Positions 43,502-56,229 of a stretch of DNA of 64,000 bases are shown here, piece by piece. The position numbers and the translations under genes are program-made. The DNA is from Auraticoccus cholistanensis (lineage in GTDB: Bacteria; Actinomycetota; Actinomycetes; Propionibacteriales; Propionibacteriaceae): assembly GCF_009742705.1 (NCBI RefSeq), contig NZ_WPCU01000005.1:363370-427369 (forward strand), in the 5' to 3' direction. How positions within the stretch are numbered: the stretch's first letter is position 1; each line of letters opens with the position of its first letter. Under the pieces are notes generated by a model. It saw only the letters and a program-made list of their open reading frames with translations, had not been told where the DNA came from and made no database searches.

Positions 43502-43505
<4 letters not shown>
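42354..43505 (-). CDS. pyrD: Dihydroorotate dehydrogenase (quinone, class 2)
   Basis: A 383-residue FMN enzyme oxidising dihydroorotate with quinone. The helical N-terminus (~45 residues) that docks to the membrane marks class 2. [23 protein letters not shown] and [11 protein letters not shown], with the catalytic Ser in the last, follow. The C-terminal phosphate site is [23 protein letters not shown] start shares GTGA with the carB stop and the stop overlaps pyrF. Confidence 0.95.
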
Positions 43506-46872
<3,367 letters not shown>

Positions 46873-46873
<1 letters not shown>

Positions 46874-48063
46874 CAGCGCTGCTCCTTGCTGTCGGCCATG
46901 ACCGCGCAGAAGCGGTCGAAGAGGTAGGACGCGTCGTGGGGGCCGGCGGCCGCCTCGGGGTGGTACTGCACCGAGAAGCCCCGCAGCCGCTGCTCGCCGT
47001 CGCGCAGCTCCAGGCCCTCGACGACGCCGTCGTTCAGGCAGTGGTGGCTGACGCTCGCGGTGCCCCAACGGGTGTCGGCCCGGTCGCCCGGAGGCGCCTC
47101 GACCGCGAACCCGTGGTTGTGCGCCGTCACCTCCACCCGGCCGGTCGAGCGGTCCACCACCGGCTGGTTGATGCCGCGGTGGCCGTACTTCAGCTTGGTG
47201 GTGCCCAGCCCGAGCGCGCGGCCGAACAGCTGGTTGCCGAAGCAGATGCCGAAGTAGGGCAGGCCGGCGTCCAGCACCTCGGTGAGCAGGGCGACCGGCT
47301 TGTCGGCCGCGGCCGGGTCGCCGGGGCCGTTGGAGAAGAAGACGCCGTCGGCGCCGCGGGCGCGGATCTCCTCGAGGGTGGTGGTGGCGGGCAGCACGTG
47401 CACCTCGATGCCGCGCTGGGCCAGCCGCAGCGGCGTCATGGTCTTGATGCCCAGGTCGACCGCGGCCACGGTGAAGCGGGTCTCCCCCACCGCGCGGACC
47501 ACGTAGGGCTCGGGGGTGGTGACGTCGGCGACCAGGTCCGCACCAGCCATCTGGGCCTGGGTGAGCACCCGGCGGCGCAGCTCCTCGGGGTCCAGGGTCT
47601 CGGTGGAGATGCCGACCCGCATGCTGCCCCGCTCGCGCAGGTGCCGGGTCAGGGCGCGGGTGTCCACCCCGCTGATGCCCACCACGCCCTGGCGGCGCAG
47701 CTCCTCGGGCAGGCTGCGGCTGGCGCGCCAGCTGGAGGGCACCCGGGCCAGGTCACGCACGACGTAGCCGGCGACCCAGATGCGCGAGGACTCGTCGTCC
47801 TCGTCGTTCCAGCCGGTGTTGCCGATGTGGGGTGCGGTGGCCACCACCACCTGACGGTGGTAGCTGGGGTCGGTGAGGGTCTCCTGGTACCCCGACATGC
47901 CGGTGGAGAAGACCGCCTCGCCGAACGTCTCGCCGCGGGCCCCGAAGGACTCGCCGGTGAAGGTGCGGCCGTCCTCGAGGACCAGCACCGCCGGGACGGG
48001 CCCGGTCTGGTCGTCGGAGGAGCGGGGGTCGGTGACCGGGGTTGCGGGCGCGGGTGCGTGCAT
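46873..48063 (-). CDS. carA: Carbamoyl-phosphate synthase small subunit
   Basis: A 396-residue glutaminase subunit. The N-terminal domain starts [20 protein letters not shown]. The class I amidotransferase domain has the nucleophile Cys in [16 protein letters not shown] and the distal [12 protein letters not shown] carrying His and Glu. ATG start at 48063 with AAAGGA, which lies against an RNA hairpin resembling a PyrR-binding site. It is first in the carA-carB-pyrD-pyrF run. Confidence 0.97.
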
Positions 48064-48075
48064 GAACCGTCCTTT

Positions 48076-48093
48076 CCTGCCTCACAGGACAGG
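48076..48093 (-). promoter_or_regulatory. Candidate PyrR-binding RNA hairpin upstream of carA
   Basis: In the leader, CCUG pairs with CAGG around UCCUGUGAGG. The sequence UCCUGUGAGGC (48079-48089) matches the PyrR anti-antiterminator consensus UCCnGnGAGGY at every fixed position, with the flanking pairing expected. The carA ribosome site AAAGGA follows immediately, so PyrR bound here would block translation, as reported for Mycobacterium smegmatis pyr mRNA. Confidence 0.7.
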
Positions 48094-48117
48094 TCTTAAA
48101 GGGGGGTTGTCCTCGTC

Positions 48118-48123
48118 AGGCTA
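48118..48123 (-). promoter_or_regulatory. Candidate -10 box for the carA operon
   Basis: TAGCCT fits the actinobacterial TAnnnT -10 pattern and would give a leader of about 50 bases containing the PyrR-like hairpin. No convincing -35 is seen. An alternative at TTTAAG (48095-48100) would start the RNA inside the hairpin and is less likely. Confidence 0.3.
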
Positions 48124-48165
48124 CCAGCCCGGACGCGGCTCCCCCGCCGGGCGAGACGCCGCGGC

Positions 48166-48690
48166 TCAGGCCTCCTCGGCCGCCGCCCGGGTGGTGGTGC
48201 CGCCCGGGGCGTGCTCGACCGGGGTGGTGCCGCCCGGGCTGTGCTCGACCGGGGTGGGGTCGACCGGGGTGGGGCCGCCGGTGCGGTCGGCGGCGATCGC
48301 CGAGAGCACCCCGTTGAGGAAGGCCGGGGACTCGTCGGTGGACAGGTCCTGCGCGAGCGCGACGGCCTCGGAGACGGCGACCGAGGTCTGGATGTCGGTG
48401 AAGTCGAGCTCGTAGACGGCCAGCCGGGCCACCGCGCGGTCGACCCGGGGCATCCGCTCCAGGCTCCAGCCGCTGCGCAGCACCTCGCTGATCCGCCGGT
48501 CGATCACCGGCCGGTGCGCGTCCACGCCGAGCACCAGCTCGGTGGTGAAGTCGCGCACCGGCGGGTCGGCGGCCTCGGCCCGCTCGGCCAGGGTCGCCTT
48601 GGGGTCGGCACCGCGCAGCTCGGCCTCGAAGAGGATGTCCACCGCGCGCTTGCGGGCCTTGCTGCGCGGGCTGAGTCGGGTCCGCGGCAC
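48166..48690 (-). CDS. nusB: Transcription antitermination factor NusB with repeat tail
   Basis: A 174-residue NusB that joins the rRNA antitermination complex with NusE. The core (residues 8-140) is normal: RSKARKRAVDILFEAELRG, RVDRAVARLAVYELDF, VAVSEAVALAQDLSTDESPAFLNGVLSAIA. A C-terminal tail of about 34 residues is low-complexity and repetitive (TPVDPTPVEHSPGG, TTPVEHAPGG), encoded by a tandem DNA repeat. GTG start; it lies two bases after efp on the same strand. Confidence 0.92.
   Translation of the reverse strand: MPRTRLSPRSKARKRAVDILFEAELRGADPKATLAERAEAADPPVRDFTTELVLGVDAHRPVIDRRISEVLRSGWSLERMPRVDRAVARLAVYELDFTDIQTSVAVSEAVALAQDLSTDESPAFLNGVLSAIAADRTGGPTPVDPTPVEHSPGGTTPVEHAPGGTTTRAAAEEA
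48193..48254. repeat. Tandem 30-bp repeat inside nusB
   Basis: Two 30-bp copies of GGTGGTGCCGCCCGGGGCGTG followed by CTCGACCGG, differing at one or two bases, are followed by degenerate shorter pieces (GGTGGGGTCGACCGG). It encodes TPVEHxPGGT units in the NusB tail. The period is a multiple of three, so copy number can change without frameshift. Confidence 0.8.
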
Positions 48691-48692
48691 GC

Positions 48693-49253
48693 TCAGCCCA
48701 CGCGGCCCAGGTAGTCACCCGTGCGGGTGTCGACCTTGACCTTCTCGCCGGTGGTCAGGAACAGCGGCACCTGGATCTGCTTGCCGGTCTGCACCGTCGC
48801 GGGCTTGGTGCCGCCGGTGGAGCGGTCGCCCTGCAGGCCGGGCTCGGTGTAGGTGATCTCCAGCTCGACCGAGGCCGGCATGTCGATGTAAAGGGGGTTT
48901 CCGTCGTGCAGGGCGACGGTGGCCACCTGCTCCTCGAGCAGGTAGTCCTTGGCGTCGCCGACGACCGCGTCGCTCAGCGTCATCTGGTCGTAGGTGCTGG
49001 TGTCCATGAACACGTAGCCGTCGCCGTCGTGGTACAGGTACTGCATCTCGCGGCGGTCCACGTTGGCGGTGTCGACCTTGGTGTCGGAGTTGAACGTGCG
49101 GTCGACGATCTTGCCCGAGAGGACGTGCTTGAGCTTGGTGCGCACCACGGTGTTGCCCTTGCCGGGCTTGTGGTGCTGGAACCACTGCACCTGCCAGAGC
49201 TGGCCGTCCAGGTCGAGGACCATGCCGTTCTTCAGGTCGTTGGTCGATGCCAC
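48693..49253 (-). CDS. efp: Elongation factor P
   Basis: A 186-residue factor that rescues ribosomes stalled at consecutive prolines. The N-terminal KOW-like domain carries the tip loop [10 protein letters not shown] with Lys32 at the usually modified position. Two OB domains follow and it ends GDYLGRVG. The GTG at 49253 begins [12 protein letters not shown], the actinobacterial form; a longer open frame upstream is not homologous. It heads the efp-nusB pair. Confidence 0.96.
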   Translation of the reverse strand: MASTNDLKNGMVLDLDGQLWQVQWFQHHKPGKGNTVVRTKLKHVLSGKIVDRTFNSDTKVDTANVDRREMQYLYHDGDGYVFMDTSTYDQMTLSDAVVGDAKDYLLEEQVATVALHDGNPLYIDMPASVELEITYTEPGLQGDRSTGGTKPATVQTGKQIQVPLFLTTGEKVKVDTRTGDYLGRVG

Positions 49254-49382
49254 GGGTCTGCCTCTCTCGTCGTGCGGGGAACCACGGCAGTCTAGCCAGC
49301 GCGCCGCAGCCGGGCGAGCTGGCCCCGGCGGGCGACGCTGCGGGCGGGCGCCGCGGCGGTGCCGGTCGGCTAGCGTGCGGGG

Positions 49383-50048
49383 GTGCCTGCTGCTCCTCCC
49401 GCTCCCCGACCGCCCGCCGCGCCCCGGCTCGACGAGGAGCTGGGGGCGGTGCCCGACGGCTGGGACGTCGGCGACGACGACCTGGTCGGCCAGCTCGAGC
49501 TCGCCGGGGTCGACCTGGCCGGCGCCGACCTGTCGCTGGTCGACGTGCAGGGCTGCCGGATCACCGGCGCCCGGCTGGCCGGCAGCCGCTGGTACCGCGG
49601 CGGCTGGCGCGACGTGGAGGTCGCCGACTCCGACCTCTCCACCGCCGCCTTCCCGGACTCGGGCTGGACCCGGGTGGCGGTGCGGGCCTCGCGGCTGACC
49701 GGTACCAACCTGGCCGGCGATGTGCTGGAGGACGTCGCGGTGACGGGCTGCACCGCCGGCCTGGCCAACCTGCGCCAGGCCCGGCTGCGCCGGGTCGTGG
49801 TCCGCGACACCTCGCTGGTCGAGGCCGACCTCGGTGCGGCCCGGCTGGAGGACGTGCTCTTCGACGGCTGCGACCTGGGCGGCGCGCAGTTCTCGCAGGC
49901 CCGGCTCAGCCGGGTCACCTTCCGCCGCTGCCGGCTGGAGGGGCTGCAAGGGGTCGACGGCCTGGCCGGTGCGGTGGTGGAGCCGCTGGACGTCACCGAG
50001 CTGACGCTGCAGCTGGCGGCCGCCCTGCGGATCACCGTCCGCCTCTAG
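49383..50048 (+). CDS. Pentapeptide-repeat protein
   Basis: A 221-residue protein built of A(D/N)LxX-like repeats from about residue 40 to 195 ([56 protein letters not shown]). These form a right-handed beta helix in relatives, some of which mimic DNA and protect gyrase; most have no known function. The N-terminus is Pro/Ala rich. GTG start at 49383. It is an isolated plus-strand gene inside the minus-strand housekeeping block. Confidence 0.87.
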   Translation: MPAAPPAPRPPAAPRLDEELGAVPDGWDVGDDDLVGQLELAGVDLAGADLSLVDVQGCRITGARLAGSRWYRGGWRDVEVADSDLSTAAFPDSGWTRVAVRASRLTGTNLAGDVLEDVAVTGCTAGLANLRQARLRRVVVRDTSLVEADLGAARLEDVLFDGCDLGGAQFSQARLSRVTFRRCRLEGLQGVDGLAGAVVEPLDVTELTLQLAAALRITVRL

Positions 50049-50061
50049 CCCGCCCGCCTGT

Positions 50062-50087
50062 CCGGGCCAGCTGCGCTCCCGGCCCGG
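50062..50087. terminator. Candidate terminator hairpin between convergent genes
   Basis: CCGGGCC and GGCCCGG form a perfect 7-bp GC stem with a 12-base loop between the pentapeptide and YidD-like stops. There is no U tract on either strand, so function is uncertain. Confidence 0.35.
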
Positions 50088-50102
50088 CCGCGTCCAGCCC
50101 GG

Positions 50103-50381
50103 TCAGCGGCCGCCGAAGCCGAACGGGATGGGGATGGGGCCGCAGCAGCAGACGCCGCTGACGCGGCTGCCCACGACGCGGGCGGCGCGGCCGCAGCTGG
50201 CGAACTGCCCGGCGATCCGCGGCAGCGCCCCGAGCAGGCCCCGCTCGCGGACGAGGTCGAGGACCACCGCCGAGCAGGACAGCCCGTCGGTGGCCACCGC
50301 GTAGGCGCAGCTGAAGCCCTTGTGGGGCGACAGGTGGCGCTGGTAGGCGTGGATGGCCTGGATGGCGAGTGAGGTCAGCAT
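50103..50381 (-). CDS. YidD-like membrane protein insertion factor, divergent
   Basis: A 92-residue protein with a YidD-like pattern: an amphipathic N-terminal helix ending AYQRHLSPHKGFSC, then GLSCSAVVLDLVRERGLLGALPRIAGQFASC. YidD helps YidC/Sec insert proteins in the membrane. The usual PTCSxY is changed to GLSCSA, and the tail GVCCCGPIPIPFGFGG is rich in Cys and Gly. It could be a diverged paralogue rather than the housekeeping copy, which normally lies beside rnpA. Confidence 0.65.
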   Translation of the reverse strand: MLTSLAIQAIHAYQRHLSPHKGFSCAYAVATDGLSCSAVVLDLVRERGLLGALPRIAGQFASCGRAARVVGSRVSGVCCCGPIPIPFGFGGR

Positions 50382-50390
50382 CTGACGAGC

Positions 50391-50930
50391 CTAGGCCGAC
50401 GGCTCCGCGGCGCCGGAGCCGGGTGGGTCGCGCAGCAGCGAGTCGAAGAACGTGGACTTGCGGTGCTCGTACTCGCCCTCCCCCAGCCGGGCCGCGGACC
50501 GCTTGAGCTGGTTGAGCCGCGACACGAGCTCCGGCTCGGCGGCCAGCACCGCCCAGCAGCGGGTGAAGCGGACGTCGTGCTCGGAGCCGAGCGCGGTCAC
50601 CGCCAGCCCGGCCGGCAGGTCGACGTCCAGGCCTGGGGTGTCGGGTCCTGGGGTGTCGAGGGCGAAGGTGGCCAGCGAGCCGGGGCTCCAGATCTCGGGG
50701 TGCACCACCGGGTGCACCCGGCGCAGCGCGGCCACCGCGGCGTCGAACCGCTCGGGGGCCACCCGCAGGTGCAGGTCGACGTCGCCGCGGGTCAGCACCC
50801 CGGGCAGGCTGCTGGCGCCGGTCAGCACCAGCTCGCCGGGGACGCCCAGGGCGGCCAGCCGCTGCTGCTCCACGGCCAGCACCCGTCGGGCCAGCGGCAG
50901 CACCTCGTCGGACCAGCGCAGCGGCAGCAC
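50391..50930 (-). CDS. GrpB-like nucleotidyltransferase-fold protein
   Basis: A 179-residue protein related to the GrpB/UPF0157 group. LTGASSLPGVLTRGDVDLHLRV corresponds to the GSTxxPGLxxKxxxDI nucleotidyltransferase motif, with one Asp pair kept, and RFTRCWAVLAAEPELVSRLNQLKR to the C-terminal half. Substrate unknown. GTG start at 50930, four bases after the aroB stop, so probably read with the aro operon. Confidence 0.75.
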   Translation of the reverse strand: MLPLRWSDEVLPLARRVLAVEQQRLAALGVPGELVLTGASSLPGVLTRGDVDLHLRVAPERFDAAVAALRRVHPVVHPEIWSPGSLATFALDTPGPDTPGLDVDLPAGLAVTALGSEHDVRFTRCWAVLAAEPELVSRLNQLKRSAARLGEGEYEHRKSTFFDSLLRDPPGSGAAEPSA

Positions 50931-50934
50931 GGTC

Positions 50935-52011
50935 TCAGCCGGCGACGCGGCGGTGGGCCTCGCGCAGCGCCGCCTCCTCCGGGCCGCTGAGGATGGTGGG
51001 GACCGCGAGGTCCTCGAGGGCGACGAAGCGCAGCGTGCTGCCGCGGGTCTTCTTGTCCAGCCGCATCGCCTCCAGCAGCGCCTCGAAGGAGGCCCCGGAG
51101 TAGCGGGTGGGCAGCCCGAGGGTGGTCAGCACCGAGCGGTGCCGGTCGCGCAGCGCGGGCTGCTGCAGGCCGACCACCTCGGCCAGCTCGGCCACGTACA
51201 CCATCCCGACGCTGACCGCGTCGCCGTGGCGCCACCGGTAGCCCTCGACCCGCTCCACGGCGTGGCCGAAGGTGTGGCCGTAGTTGACCAGCTCCCGCCC
51301 GATCGCGCGCCCCTGCGAGGTGGACTCGCGCAGGTCGGCCGAGACCACGGCGGCCTTGACCGCGATGGCCCGCTCCACCAGCTCGGCCAGCCGGGCCGAG
51401 CCCGGGTCCTGGGCGTCGGCCGGGTCGTCCTCGACCAGGCTGAGGATCTGCGGGTCGGCGACCAGCCCGCACTTGACCACCTCGGCCAGCCCGGCGCGGA
51501 CGTCGGCCGCCGGCAGCCCGGCGAGCAGGTCGAGGTCGCACAGCACCCCGAGCGGCTCGTGGAAGGCGCCGACCAGGTTCTTGCCGGCGGGGAGGTTGAT
51601 GCCCGTCTTGCCCCCGACGGCGGCGTCCACCATGCCGAGCACGGTGGTGGGCACCGTGACGAAGCCGATGCCGCGGGCCCAGGTGGCGGCGACGAACCCG
51701 GCCAGGTCGGTGGTGGCGCCGCCGCCGAGGCCCACCACCACGTCGGAGCGGGTGAACCCGGCCGCGGCCAGGGTGTCCCAGCAGGACTGCAGCACGGCCG
51801 CGGTCTTGGCCTGCTCGGCGTCGGGGACGGTGATGTCGGTGACGCGGGCGTCGAGGCCGGCGGCCAGCTCGCGGGCCTGGCCGCTGAGCACCTGCGGGTG
51901 CACCAGCGCCACGCGGTCGGCCCCGGCGACCAGCTCGACCAGCTCCGAGCGGACCCCGGCCCCGATCCGCACCCGGTAGGGACGTTCGGCGGAGACCTCG
52001 ACCGTCCTCAC
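50935..52011 (-). CDS. aroB: 3-Dehydroquinate synthase
   Basis: A 358-residue NAD- and metal-dependent enzyme for the second step of the shikimate pathway. [24 protein letters not shown] and [34 protein letters not shown] hold the NAD and substrate sites, and [11 protein letters not shown] plus HGDAVSVGM the metal-binding His. GTG start overlaps the aroK stop (GTGA). Confidence 0.96.
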   Translation of the reverse strand: MRTVEVSAERPYRVRIGAGVRSELVELVAGADRVALVHPQVLSGQARELAAGLDARVTDITVPDAEQAKTAAVLQSCWDTLAAAGFTRSDVVVGLGGGATTDLAGFVAATWARGIGFVTVPTTVLGMVDAAVGGKTGINLPAGKNLVGAFHEPLGVLCDLDLLAGLPAADVRAGLAEVVKCGLVADPQILSLVEDDPADAQDPGSARLAELVERAIAVKAAVVSADLRESTSQGRAIGRELVNYGHTFGHAVERVEGYRWRHGDAVSVGMVYVAELAEVVGLQQPALRDRHRSVLTTLGLPTRYSGASFEALLEAMRLDKKTRGSTLRFVALEDLAVPTILSGPEEAALREAHRRVAG

Positions 52012-52550
52012 GGCCGTCCTCCCCCGCCGAGCTGGTCGAGGATCTCGACCACCACCTCCGCCGGCTCCCGGCCGTCGGTGTCGACGGCGTGGGTGGCGGT
52101 GGCGGCGTAGACCGGCAGCCGCTCCTTCAGCAGCTGCGCCAGCCGTCCCCGGACGTTGCCCAGCAGCAGCGGCCGGGCCACGTTGAGACCCACCCGCGCC
52201 GCGGCCACCGGCGCCGAGACCTGCAGCCAGACCACCGTCTCGCCGGCCAGCGCGTGGCGGGTCTGCTCGGCCAGCACGGCGCCCCCGCCCAGCGAGACGA
52301 CACCCGCTCGGGTGAGCGCCTCGGCGGTGGTGCGGACCTCCAGCTCGCGGAACCAGGGCTCGCCGCGGGTGGCGAAGATGTCGGCGATCGACTCCCCCGT
52401 CTGCTGCTCGATGAGCTCGTCGACGTCGTGGTGGGCGGTTCCCAGCCGCTCGGCCAGCAGCGCCCCGACCGCGCTCTTGCCCGAGCCGGGGGCGCCGATG
52501 AGCACCACCCGCTCCGGGACGGCGGGCCGGGTGGCGTCGGCTGCGGTCAC
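52008..52550 (-). CDS. aroK: Shikimate kinase
   Basis: A 180-residue kinase phosphorylating shikimate. The Walker A motif is [11 protein letters not shown] near residues 19-29, the shikimate site [30 protein letters not shown] and SLGGGAVL, and the lid RPLL with its Arg. GTG start overlaps the aroC stop. Confidence 0.96.
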   Translation of the reverse strand: MTAADATRPAVPERVVLIGAPGSGKSAVGALLAERLGTAHHDVDELIEQQTGESIADIFATRGEPWFRELEVRTTAEALTRAGVVSLGGGAVLAEQTRHALAGETVVWLQVSAPVAAARVGLNVARPLLLGNVRGRLAQLLKERLPVYAATATHAVDTDGREPAEVVVEILDQLGGGGRP

Positions 52551-53743
52551 GACCCGATCCGCAGGCCGCGGGCCTCGACGTCGGCCAGGTAGGCCCGGTG
52601 GTTGCGCTGCACCTCGGCGACCGAGTCGCCGCCGAACTTCTCCAGCACCGCCTCGGCGAGCACCAGGGCCACCATCGCCTCGGCCACCACGCCGGCCGCC
52701 GGCACGGCGCAGACGTCGGAGCGCTGGTGGTGGGCCACCGCCGCCTCGCCGGTGGCGGTGTCCACCGTCCGCAGCGCCCGCGGGACGGTGGCGATGGGCT
52801 TCATGGCGGCGCGGACGCGCAGCACCTCGCCGGTGCTCATCCCGCCCTCGGTGCCTCCGGAGCGCCCGCTGGCCCGGCGGATGCCGTCGGCCTCCCGGGT
52901 GATCTCGTCGTGGGCCAGGCTGCCGCGGGTGCGGGCCAGCTCGAAGCCGTCACCCAGCTCGACGCCCTTGATCGCCTGGATGCCCATCAGCGCGGCGGCC
53001 AGCCGGGCGTCGAGGCGGCGGTCGCCGGTGACGTGGGAGCCCAGGCCCGGCGGGACGCCCCAGGCCAGCACCTCGACCACACCGCCCAGGGTGTCTCCGG
53101 CCTTCTGGCACGCCTCCACCTCCGCCACCATGGCGGCGCTGCCCTCGGCGGAGAAGCAGCGCACCGGGTCGGCGTCGATGGCGGGCAGGTCGGCCGGTGT
53201 CGGCAGCGCACCGACGGGGGCGCGCACCGGACCCAGCTCGGTGACGTGGCTCAGCACGCTGATGCCGACCGCCTGCCGCAGGAACGCCGCGGCGACCGCA
53301 CCGATGGCCACCCGGGCGGCGGTCTCGCGCGCCGAGGCCCGCTCGAGCACCGGGCGGGCCTCGTCGAAGCCGTACTTCTGCATGCCGACCAGGTCGGCGT
53401 GCCCGGGGCGCGGTCGGGTCAGCGGGGCGTTCCGGGCCAGCCCGGCCAGCACCTCGGGGTCGACCGGGTCGGCCGACATCACCTGCTCCCACTTCGGCCA
53501 CTCGGTGTTGCCGACCTGGATCGCCACCGGCGAGCCGAGCGTCTCGCCGTGGCGGACGCCGCCGAGGATGGTGACCTGGTCGGCCTCGAACTTCATCCGG
53601 GCACCGCGGCCGAAGCCCAGCCGGCGCCGGGCGAGGGCGGCGGAGACGTCGTCGCTGGTGATCCGGACGTGGGCCGGGAGGCCGTCGACGGTGGCCACCA
53701 GGGCCGGTCCGTGCGACTCACCGGCGGTCAGGTAGCGCAGCAT
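52547..53743 (-). CDS. aroC: Chorismate synthase
   Basis: A 398-residue enzyme making chorismate from EPSP with reduced FMN as cofactor. Starts [70 protein letters not shown] and [30 protein letters not shown] cover the conserved FMN and substrate-binding regions. ATG at 53743. The downstream aroK overlaps by four bases. Confidence 0.97.
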   Translation of the reverse strand: MLRYLTAGESHGPALVATVDGLPAHVRITSDDVSAALARRRLGFGRGARMKFEADQVTILGGVRHGETLGSPVAIQVGNTEWPKWEQVMSADPVDPEVLAGLARNAPLTRPRPGHADLVGMQKYGFDEARPVLERASARETAARVAIGAVAAAFLRQAVGISVLSHVTELGPVRAPVGALPTPADLPAIDADPVRCFSAEGSAAMVAEVEACQKAGDTLGGVVEVLAWGVPPGLGSHVTGDRRLDARLAAALMGIQAIKGVELGDGFELARTRGSLAHDEITREADGIRRASGRSGGTEGGMSTGEVLRVRAAMKPIATVPRALRTVDTATGEAAVAHHQRSDVCAVPAAGVVAEAMVALVLAEAVLEKFGGDSVAEVQRNHRAYLADVEARGLRIGS

Positions 53744-53756
53744 GGGGGGAAGTCTG

Positions 53757-54596
53757 TCACCTCCCGGCGCGCGCCCCGATCGCTTCCCGACCGGCAGACA
53801 TCAGCACCTCGGCCGGCACGGTGCTGCCGGTCATCAGCTCCACCTGCAGCACCGCCTGGTGCACCAGCAGGTCGAGTCCGCTGGCCACCGCCCGGCCGGC
53901 GCGGGCGGCGGTGGCCGCCAGCACGGTCGGCCAGGGGTCGTAGACCACGTCGAAGACGACCGGCGCCGCGGCCACCACCTCGGCGGCCAGCTCGTCGGCG
54001 GCGCCGGCGACCACGGTGGACACCGCGACGTCGGCCGCCGGCAGCGACACGTCGGAGACGGCCTGCGCCCAGGGCAGCACCTCCACGTCGGCGCCGAGGG
54101 CGGCGGCCTGCTCGGCCAGCGGCCCGGCCCGCTCGGGCCGGCGGGCCACCACCAGCAGCCGGCGGGCGCCGAGCCCGGCGAGCGCGGCGACCGCCGAGCG
54201 CGCGGTGGCGCCGGTGCCGAGCAGCAGCGCGGTCCCCACCTCGGTGGCGCCGGCGGCGCGCAGCGACCGCTGCAGACCGCCCACGTCGGTGTTGCGGACC
54301 TGCGGCCGGTCGCCGAGCAGCAGCGTGTTGGCCGCGCCGACGGAGCGGACGACGTCGTCGGGCTCGCCGAGCTCGAGCACCGCCTCCTTGAGCGGCATGG
54401 TCAGCGACAGCCCCCGCCAGCGCCCGTCCAGCCCGGCCACGAAGGCGGCCAGCCCGGCGGCGTCCACCCGGTGCCGCTGGTACTCCCAGTCCAGCCCGAG
54501 GTGGCGGTAGGCCGCACCGTGCAGCACCGGGGAGAGCGAGTGCTCGATGGGGTCACCGAGGACGGCGCAGACCCGTCCGCCGGCGGTGGCGGCCAC
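53757..54596 (-). CDS. aroE: Shikimate dehydrogenase
   Basis: A 279-residue NADPH enzyme reducing 3-dehydroshikimate. Substrate-binding domain: [26 protein letters not shown] and [11 protein letters not shown] with the catalytic Lys. Rossmann domain: [31 protein letters not shown]. Asn/Asp of AANTLL and NTDVGGL are kept. GTG start three bases after the mltG stop. Confidence 0.94.
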   Translation of the reverse strand: MAATAGGRVCAVLGDPIEHSLSPVLHGAAYRHLGLDWEYQRHRVDAAGLAAFVAGLDGRWRGLSLTMPLKEAVLELGEPDDVVRSVGAANTLLLGDRPQVRNTDVGGLQRSLRAAGATEVGTALLLGTGATARSAVAALAGLGARRLLVVARRPERAGPLAEQAAALGADVEVLPWAQAVSDVSLPAADVAVSTVVAGAADELAAEVVAAAPVVFDVVYDPWPTVLAATAARAGRAVASGLDLLVHQAVLQVELMTGSTVPAEVLMSAGREAIGARAGR

Positions 54597-54599
54597 CGG

Positions 54600-55730
54600 T
54601 CAGCACCCCGAGGGGTTGTCGTTGGCCTCGCACCAGTCGCGCCACTCCTGCACGTTGCGCTCGTGCTCGGCCGGGTCGGCGGTGAAGCGGGTCTCGCCGG
54701 TGTCGAAGTTGACCGTGACGAAGTACAGCCAGTCGCCGTCGGAGGGCCGGGCCGCCGCCTCCATCGCGGCGCGGCCGGGGGCCGAGATCGGACCGGCGGG
54801 CAGCCCGTCCACCTTGTAGGTGTTGTACGGGCTCTCGGGCGGGCCGCTGGGCTCGAACGCGCCGGCCGGCTGCTGCTCGGGCGGGTAGACGCCGGTGGCG
54901 TAGTAGACGGTGGAGTCGAACTGCAGCCGCATCCCCTGCTCGAGGCGGTTGTAGATCACCCGGGCCACCTTGGGCCGGTCCTCGGCGATCGTCACCTCCT
55001 TGTCGATGATGCTGGCCACGATCGCGATGTCGCGGGGGGTGAGGCCCAGCTCCTGGGCCGCCCCCTCGAAGTCGAGGTCCTCCGCCACGTCGTCGTAGCG
55101 CCCGGCCATCTGCCGCAGCAGGTCGCCGGCGGTGGTGTCGTCGTCGAACTCGTAGGTGTCGGGGAACAGGAACCCCTCCGGGGAGCCCTCGGCGTACGGC
55201 ACCAGGTCCAGGTCGTCGGGGCGCTTCAGCGCCTTCTCGAAGTCCTTGGCCGGGATGCCGCTCTTGGCCAGCGCCTCGACCTGCTGGGACAGCACCAGCC
55301 CCTCGGGGACGGTGACCCGGGTGACCTGCAGCCGGTCGGTGTCGAGCAGGTACTCCAGGGCCGTGGCGGCGGGCAGCCGGGTCTTCATCGCGTAGGTGCC
55401 GGCCTGGATGGTGCTGGCCTCGGGGTCGGAGGCGACCGCCGCCTGCCAGGCCTCGGTGGAGGCGATGACGTCGTTGTCGTGCAGGATGTGGCCGATGTCG
55501 GTGACCGAGGCGCCCTGGGGCACCTCGATCTCGATGTCCTCGGCGCCGTTGCCCTCGTAGTCCTCGGCGGCCGCCGCGGTGAAGAACCCGGTCACCCGGC
55601 TCTCGACCACGTCGAACACGGCGTACCCACCGCCGACCAGCACGGCGAGGGAGACCGCCACCGCCAGGTACCCCTTGATGCGGTGCCACGTCTCCCGACG
55701 CCGGGTGCGGTCGGTGTCCATCATGCTCAC
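54600..55730 (-). CDS. mltG: Endolytic murein transglycosylase MltG
   Basis: A 376-residue membrane-anchored enzyme cutting nascent glycan strands. One membrane segment (about residues 20-38) follows a basic cytoplasmic N-terminus. The YceG domain begins with a LysM-like part (VPQGASVTDIGHILHDNDVI). The catalytic Glu is in VASIIDKEV (Glu245), followed by RVIYNRLEQGMRLQFDSTVYYA. The GTG at 55730 is preferred because AGGAGG lies nine bases upstream; two ATG codons shortly after are alternatives. Confidence 0.93.
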   Translation of the reverse strand: MSMMDTDRTRRRETWHRIKGYLAVAVSLAVLVGGGYAVFDVVESRVTGFFTAAAAEDYEGNGAEDIEIEVPQGASVTDIGHILHDNDVIASTEAWQAAVASDPEASTIQAGTYAMKTRLPAATALEYLLDTDRLQVTRVTVPEGLVLSQQVEALAKSGIPAKDFEKALKRPDDLDLVPYAEGSPEGFLFPDTYEFDDDTTAGDLLRQMAGRYDDVAEDLDFEGAAQELGLTPRDIAIVASIIDKEVTIAEDRPKVARVIYNRLEQGMRLQFDSTVYYATGVYPPEQQPAGAFEPSGPPESPYNTYKVDGLPAGPISAPGRAAMEAAARPSDGDWLYFVTVNFDTGETRFTADPAEHERNVQEWRDWCEANDNPSGC

Positions 55731-55766
55731 AGGCAGGTGCCTCCTGGTCGGCGGTCGGCGGTCAGC

Positions 55767-56222
55767 CTACCGGGAGCGCGCCACCAGCTCCCCCGGCGCG
55801 CGTCCGGTGCGTCGCTCCGCGTCGAGAGCGCGTTCGAGGATCTCCACCGCGGCGGCCTGGTCGATCACCGACCGCTGCCGGCGGGCGTCGCGGCCCCGCT
55901 CCCGCAGCCCGCGGGAGGCGGTGACGGTGCTGAGCCGCTCGTCGACCAGCCGGACGTCCACCGGCAGCCGGTCGGCCAGCCGGACCGCGTGCCGGCGGAC
56001 GTCCTGCGCCGCCGGCCCCTCGGTGCCGTCCAGCGCGATCGGCAGCCCGAGCACCACCTCGACCGCCTCGTGCTCGGCGACCAGCTCGGCCACCCGGGCG
56101 TAGCTGTCCCGGTCGGCCGGCACGGTGGTGACCGGGACGGCCAGCGTGGCGGCCGGGTCGCAGCGGGCCACCCCGATGCGGGCCCGGCCCCAGTCCAGCC
56201 CCAGCCGGACGCCCGTCCTCAC
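55767..56222 (-). CDS. ruvX: Holliday-junction resolvase-like RuvX (YqgF)
   Basis: A 151-residue RNase-H-fold protein. LGLDWGRARIGVARCDP holds the first catalytic Asp, VVLGLPIALDGTEG the second acidic strand and LVDERLSTVTA the third. The family acts in pre-16S rRNA processing and was predicted to resolve Holliday junctions. GTG at 56222, seven bases from the alaS stop, in the usual alaS-ruvX-mltG-aroE order. Confidence 0.94.
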   Translation of the reverse strand: MRTGVRLGLDWGRARIGVARCDPAATLAVPVTTVPADRDSYARVAELVAEHEAVEVVLGLPIALDGTEGPAAQDVRRHAVRLADRLPVDVRLVDERLSTVTASRGLRERGRDARRQRSVIDQAAAVEILERALDAERRTGRAPGELVARSR

Positions 56223-56229
56223 CGCCGGC

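Noticed and set aside
48064-48117. Intrinsic terminator after the carA promoter
   Set aside because: The C-rich run with TTTAA has no strong preceding stem; the hairpin fits a PyrR loop better.
48193-48254. CRISPR-like repeat
   Set aside because: The 30-bp units are directly tandem without spacers and lie in frame inside nusB.
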